Source: Clostridia bacterium
Lineage (GTDB): Bacteria; Bacillota; Clostridia; RGIG6154
DNA: 7,558 nucleotides
Reading direction: 5' to 3'
NCBI GenBank assembly: GCA_017523005.1
Contig: JAFWXG010000257.1
Coordinates: 1 to 7,558, forward strand
The position numbers and the translations under genes were made by a program. This document shows, one piece after another, positions 4,882 to 7,558 of the stretch (the stretch's first letter is position 1; the number at the start of each line of letters is the position of its first letter). Below the pieces are notes generated by a model. The model saw nothing but the letters and a program-made list of their open reading frames with translations, had not been told where the DNA came from and did not search any database.

Positions 4882-4914
4882 AACACTAAATACATTAAAT
4901 CTTCATAAAAATAC

Positions 4915-4943
4915 TTGACTGTTAGGCTTATTTATGTTAGTAT
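4915..4943 (+). promoter_or_regulatory. Promoter of the secreted multidomain protein
   Basis: TTGACT (4915-4920), a 17-base spacer and TAGTAT (4938-4943), with an extended -10 TGT (4935-4937). TATAAA at 4941-4946 is an alternative -10 but would need a 20-base spacer. The leader is about 32 bases. Confidence 0.6.
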
Positions 4944-4981
4944 AAAGTAAACTAATATATACATAAAAAGGAGAGATTTAA

Positions 4982-7558
4982 ATGGCAAAAAAAGTATTAG
5001 CACTGTTTCTTTCGATGGTAATGCTTGTGTCGGTTTTAACCGTTCCAGCACTTGCTGACGAGAGAGAAATCACCGTTATTTATAACGGAGAAAATTTAGA
5101 GTTTGATGTTCCGCCAATGCTTATAAATTCTCGCACTATGGTCCCCATGAGAGCGATTTTTGAAGCGTTGGGAGCAACTGTTTATTGGAACGATTACAAT
5201 GAAACTGTTGTTGGCGTGAGCAGTCATGGCGATAGAGTTGTAATTCCTATCGGAAGCACAACTGCATCAATTAACGACTTGCCTTATGAAATCGATTCAC
5301 CTGCAACACTTGTAAATGACAGAACTTTAGTTCCGCTTCGTTTTGTATCAGAAGCGTTAGAGTGTGATGTAGAGTGGGATGATGCAACATATACTGTTAA
5401 TATAGTAAGCGGAAACGAAGGAAATGAGATGCTTTATTTTGACAATACAAGCTATTCAACACTTGGTACATGGACAGATGTTGGCTCTCATATTATCCGC
5501 GCAAAAATCGATGGAATTCCTGCTGAATCTCCCCGAGATGATGCTGTTGCAAACTTTAGTGTAGGTACAACAGGAACTTACAAACTTTGGGCAAAAGCTA
5601 TTGACTATGCTAATGACCAGCAAGGTTCAAGATTTTTCAATATAGATGTTAACGGCAAGCGTCTTGATAAAACTTTCGGTCAGCATGGCAAAGACGAATT
5701 CCATTGGGAAGACGGCGGAACAATAGAGCTCACAAGAGGCGAGGTTAACGAAATTCGTATTTGCGATACAGCCGGCTTCTTCGGTAGATTACAGGGCCTT
5801 ATTATCACAAACGATTTAGAATTTGTTCCTGAAGGCGGATACGAAGATTATCAGCAATATGTTTTGGCAAATCTTAAAGCCGGAAGTCAAATCCCTGCAT
5901 CCTTCCCTGAATGGGCAAACCAAAAGGTGAGCGAAGTGCCTGCTGAAACTATTGAAAATGATACATATAAAATCAATTTCTATAAAGGTACTACAGCAAG
6001 AGGCGATGTTGTACAGAATGAAATTTTCATAAAGCGTGACGGAGAATGGACTTTAGTTAAAGACCGCTCAGAAGATTTGGGTATTTTGGCACTTCATGCA
6101 GATGATAGTATTGTAGCAACAGATATACCACCTCGTTTTTCTGTTGATTCACTTCCTTTTGAAGCTTTTAATATGACTTTTGATACATTTGAGGGTCAGC
6201 ACACAGCTACATCAATTAAACAATACTATAAAACAGGTAAGCCTGAATGGCTTATTCCTAAATCTATAACAAAAGTAGATGATAAAACTGTTAAGTTGGA
6301 AGTTTCTTCCGAAAAAGTAGAAGGTACTATGACCTTTATTCTTGACGATTTAGCTGATGACCCGAAAGTAACATTTAATGCTAAACTCAAAAATGACGGC
6401 GCATATTCATTTACATATTTCAGCGGAAATGACTTTAGTGACAAGTCATTTGAAAAAGTAACTGCACCTTTGCATTTCACACAAAAAGAAATTCCAGTCG
6501 ATGCGAGTGTAATTGGCGAAAGCTCAATGTTTACACCTATGGTTGCATTTACATTTGTTGAAGATGGTAAGACTCTTACAAAGGGTGTAGCAGTAGACCC
6601 GACATCTGTAAGACAGTATGTTGCTCGCCCAGGCGATCAGGATTTCGGTGTGTTGTTCCGTTCTCCTGACGGAAATGCAAGAGGTCAGATAGTTGCACCA
6701 TTGTTTGGTACAAATCAGTGTCTCTTTAAGGCTGGAGATGACTACACATTCTCATACAGAATACTTTATAATGATTTAGATGGCTATAACACAATGAAGC
6801 ATGTCGCACAGGATTTGTTTAACTGTGTTGACCTTCGTGAAAACTACTATACTTCTTTAAATGAAGCAATCTATAATACAACTGACTTAATCAAAGACGA
6901 TTTGTACAGCGGTTGGCATGAAGATGAAAAAGCATTCATTTATATGGAAAGCGATACAAAAACCCGTGAAGTTGACCATACAAATGTTCTTGAACTTATT
7001 CAGCGTTACCTGCTTACAGAAGATGAGGAATTTCTTGACGAGCGAGTAATTCCGTCGTTGGCCTATACATTATCTCGCGGTAGTGTTTGGTATGACAGCT
7101 CAAGAGAAAATCCAAAAAGATTAGGCGGAACAACAAATTACTCTGCTTCAACCTATATCGGTATGTATCAGGCTACACAAGGTCGTATGCCATTCCTTTA
7201 TAGCGATTCGTTTAACAAATATAAGGGTTTGAAAGACAGTCATGGTACTATGAATGCGCAAGCTATGAACTTTATCACAAATTCAGATGAATATACCAAT
7301 GACCTTATAGAAAATGCTGACAAAAACTTAGAAAAACTTTACAGCGAAGACTTTGCTGCAAATGCAAGTTTCATTCAGGAAACAACAATTAAAATGTTAA
7401 ATGTTTTAGTTCGTGCGTACGAAGAGACAAACGAACAAAAATATTTAGATGGTGCGAAGTTGGTCGGTGAATACATAATGCAGCAAATCTGGACAACAGG
7501 TTACCAGAATGATTACGCAACAACTGAATATACAGTAGACCCTGAATATATAAGCAAT
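4982..7558 (+). CDS. Secreted multidomain protein with stalk domain, probable glycan-active enzyme, 3' end missing
   Basis: 859 residues are visible and the frame runs off the window. The ATG at 4982 follows AAGGAGAG (4968-4975) by 6 bases and opens a Sec signal peptide: MAKK, a hydrophobic core to about residue 22, and likely cleavage after PALA (A25). Residues 28-142 are a copper-amine-oxidase N-terminal (stalk) domain, seen as two similar halves: LINSRTMVPMRAIFEALGA (47-65) and LVNDRTLVPLRFVSEALE (110-127), each ending in a W-x-D/W-D-D segment. Despite its name this domain binds no copper and is common on clostridial surface proteins. Residues about 150-282 look like a beta-sandwich of the carbohydrate-binding kind (G-T-Y-K-L-W-A-K strand at 198-205). 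Residues about 320-600 are strand-rich. From about 605 the protein is mostly helical with W, H, Y and D/E residues, recalling the (alpha/alpha) toroid of many glycoside hydrolases and polysaccharide lyases. No specific family or catalytic residues are claimed. Confidence 0.8.
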   Translation, partial: MAKKVLALFLSMVMLVSVLTVPALADEREITVIYNGENLEFDVPPMLINSRTMVPMRAIFEALGATVYWNDYNETVVGVSSHGDRVVIPIGSTTASINDLPYEIDSPATLVNDRTLVPLRFVSEALECDVEWDDATYTVNIVSGNEGNEMLYFDNTSYSTLGTWTDVGSHIIRAKIDGIPAESPRDDAVANFSVGTTGTYKLWAKAIDYANDQQGSRFFNIDVNGKRLDKTFGQHGKDEFHWEDGGTIELTRGEVNEIRICDTAGFFGRLQGLIITNDLEFVPEGGYEDYQQYVLANLKAGSQIPASFPEWANQKVSEVPAETIENDTYKINFYKGTTARGDVVQNEIFIKRDGEWTLVKDRSEDLGILALHADDSIVATDIPPRFSVDSLPFEAFNMTFDTFEGQHTATSIKQYYKTGKPEWLIPKSITKVDDKTVKLEVSSEKVEGTMTFILDDLADDPKVTFNAKLKNDGAYSFTYFSGNDFSDKSFEKVTAPLHFTQKEIPVDASVIGESSMFTPMVAFTFVEDGKTLTKGVAVDPTSVRQYVARPGDQDFGVLFRSPDGNARGQIVAPLFGTNQCLFKAGDDYTFSYRILYNDLDGYNTMKHVAQDLFNCVDLRENYYTSLNEAIYNTTDLIKDDLYSGWHEDEKAFIYMESDTKTREVDHTNVLELIQRYLLTEDEEFLDERVIPSLAYTLSRGSVWYDSSRENPKRLGGTTNYSASTYIGMYQATQGRMPFLYSDSFNKYKGLKDSHGTMNAQAMNFITNSDEYTNDLIENADKNLEKLYSEDFAANASFIQETTIKMLNVLVRAYEETNEQKYLDGAKLVGEYIMQQIWTTGYQNDYATTEYTVDPEYISN

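Overview
The window looks like chromosomal DNA from an AT-rich, low-GC Gram-positive bacterium, most likely a gut or anaerobic member of the Clostridia. This is inferred from strong AGGAGG-type ribosome binding sites, near-consensus sigma-A promoters, AT-rich spacers, tRNA genes that encode CCA, and a secreted protein with a copper-amine-oxidase-N-terminal ('stalk') domain of the kind common in Clostridia. No taxonomic marker gene is present, so genus is not claimed.

Layout. (1) Positions 1-1341, plus strand: the 3' part of a Gfo/Idh/MocA-type NAD(P)-dependent oxidoreductase, then 25 bp later a small zinc-ribbon plus DUF805 membrane protein, ending in a terminator shared with the convergent next gene. 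(2) 1371-2360, minus strand: a complete aldo/keto reductase of the YghZ/Gpr (L-glyceraldehyde 3-phosphate reductase) type. (3) 2428-2728, minus strand: three tRNA genes, transcribed in the order Leu(GAG)-Pro(GGG)-Gln(CTG), driven by a perfect TTGACA-N17-TATAAT promoter, with an unexplained long palindrome between Pro and Gln. (4) 2812-4882: a compact divergent regulatory unit. A phage-type HTH plus S24 repressor is on the minus strand. A 250-bp control region holds two back-to-back strong promoters and three perfect GTGAA-N5-TTCAC operators. One plus-strand gene follows, encoding a phage baseplate/tail-fibre-like protein (BppU-like N-terminus, YadA-head-like 7-residue repeats, unknown C-terminus), closed by a strong hairpin terminator. 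(5) 4982-7558, plus strand: a large secreted multidomain protein, cut by the window end, with signal peptide, stalk domain, a carbohydrate-binding-like beta domain and a probable glycan-active catalytic region.

How the parts work together. The most interesting part is region 4. It has the architecture of a lysogeny switch (repressor, autoregulated promoter, three operators, opposing strong promoter), but its only visible output is a single virion-attachment-like protein, with no integrase, capsid, tail, lysis or replication gene in the window. A further sequence matching the operator at 13 of 15 positions lies inside the controlled gene. I read this as an orphan or domesticated phage module, or a remnant, sitting between a tRNA cluster and a carbohydrate-active gene. 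The switch geometry is directly visible; the function of the output protein is inference.
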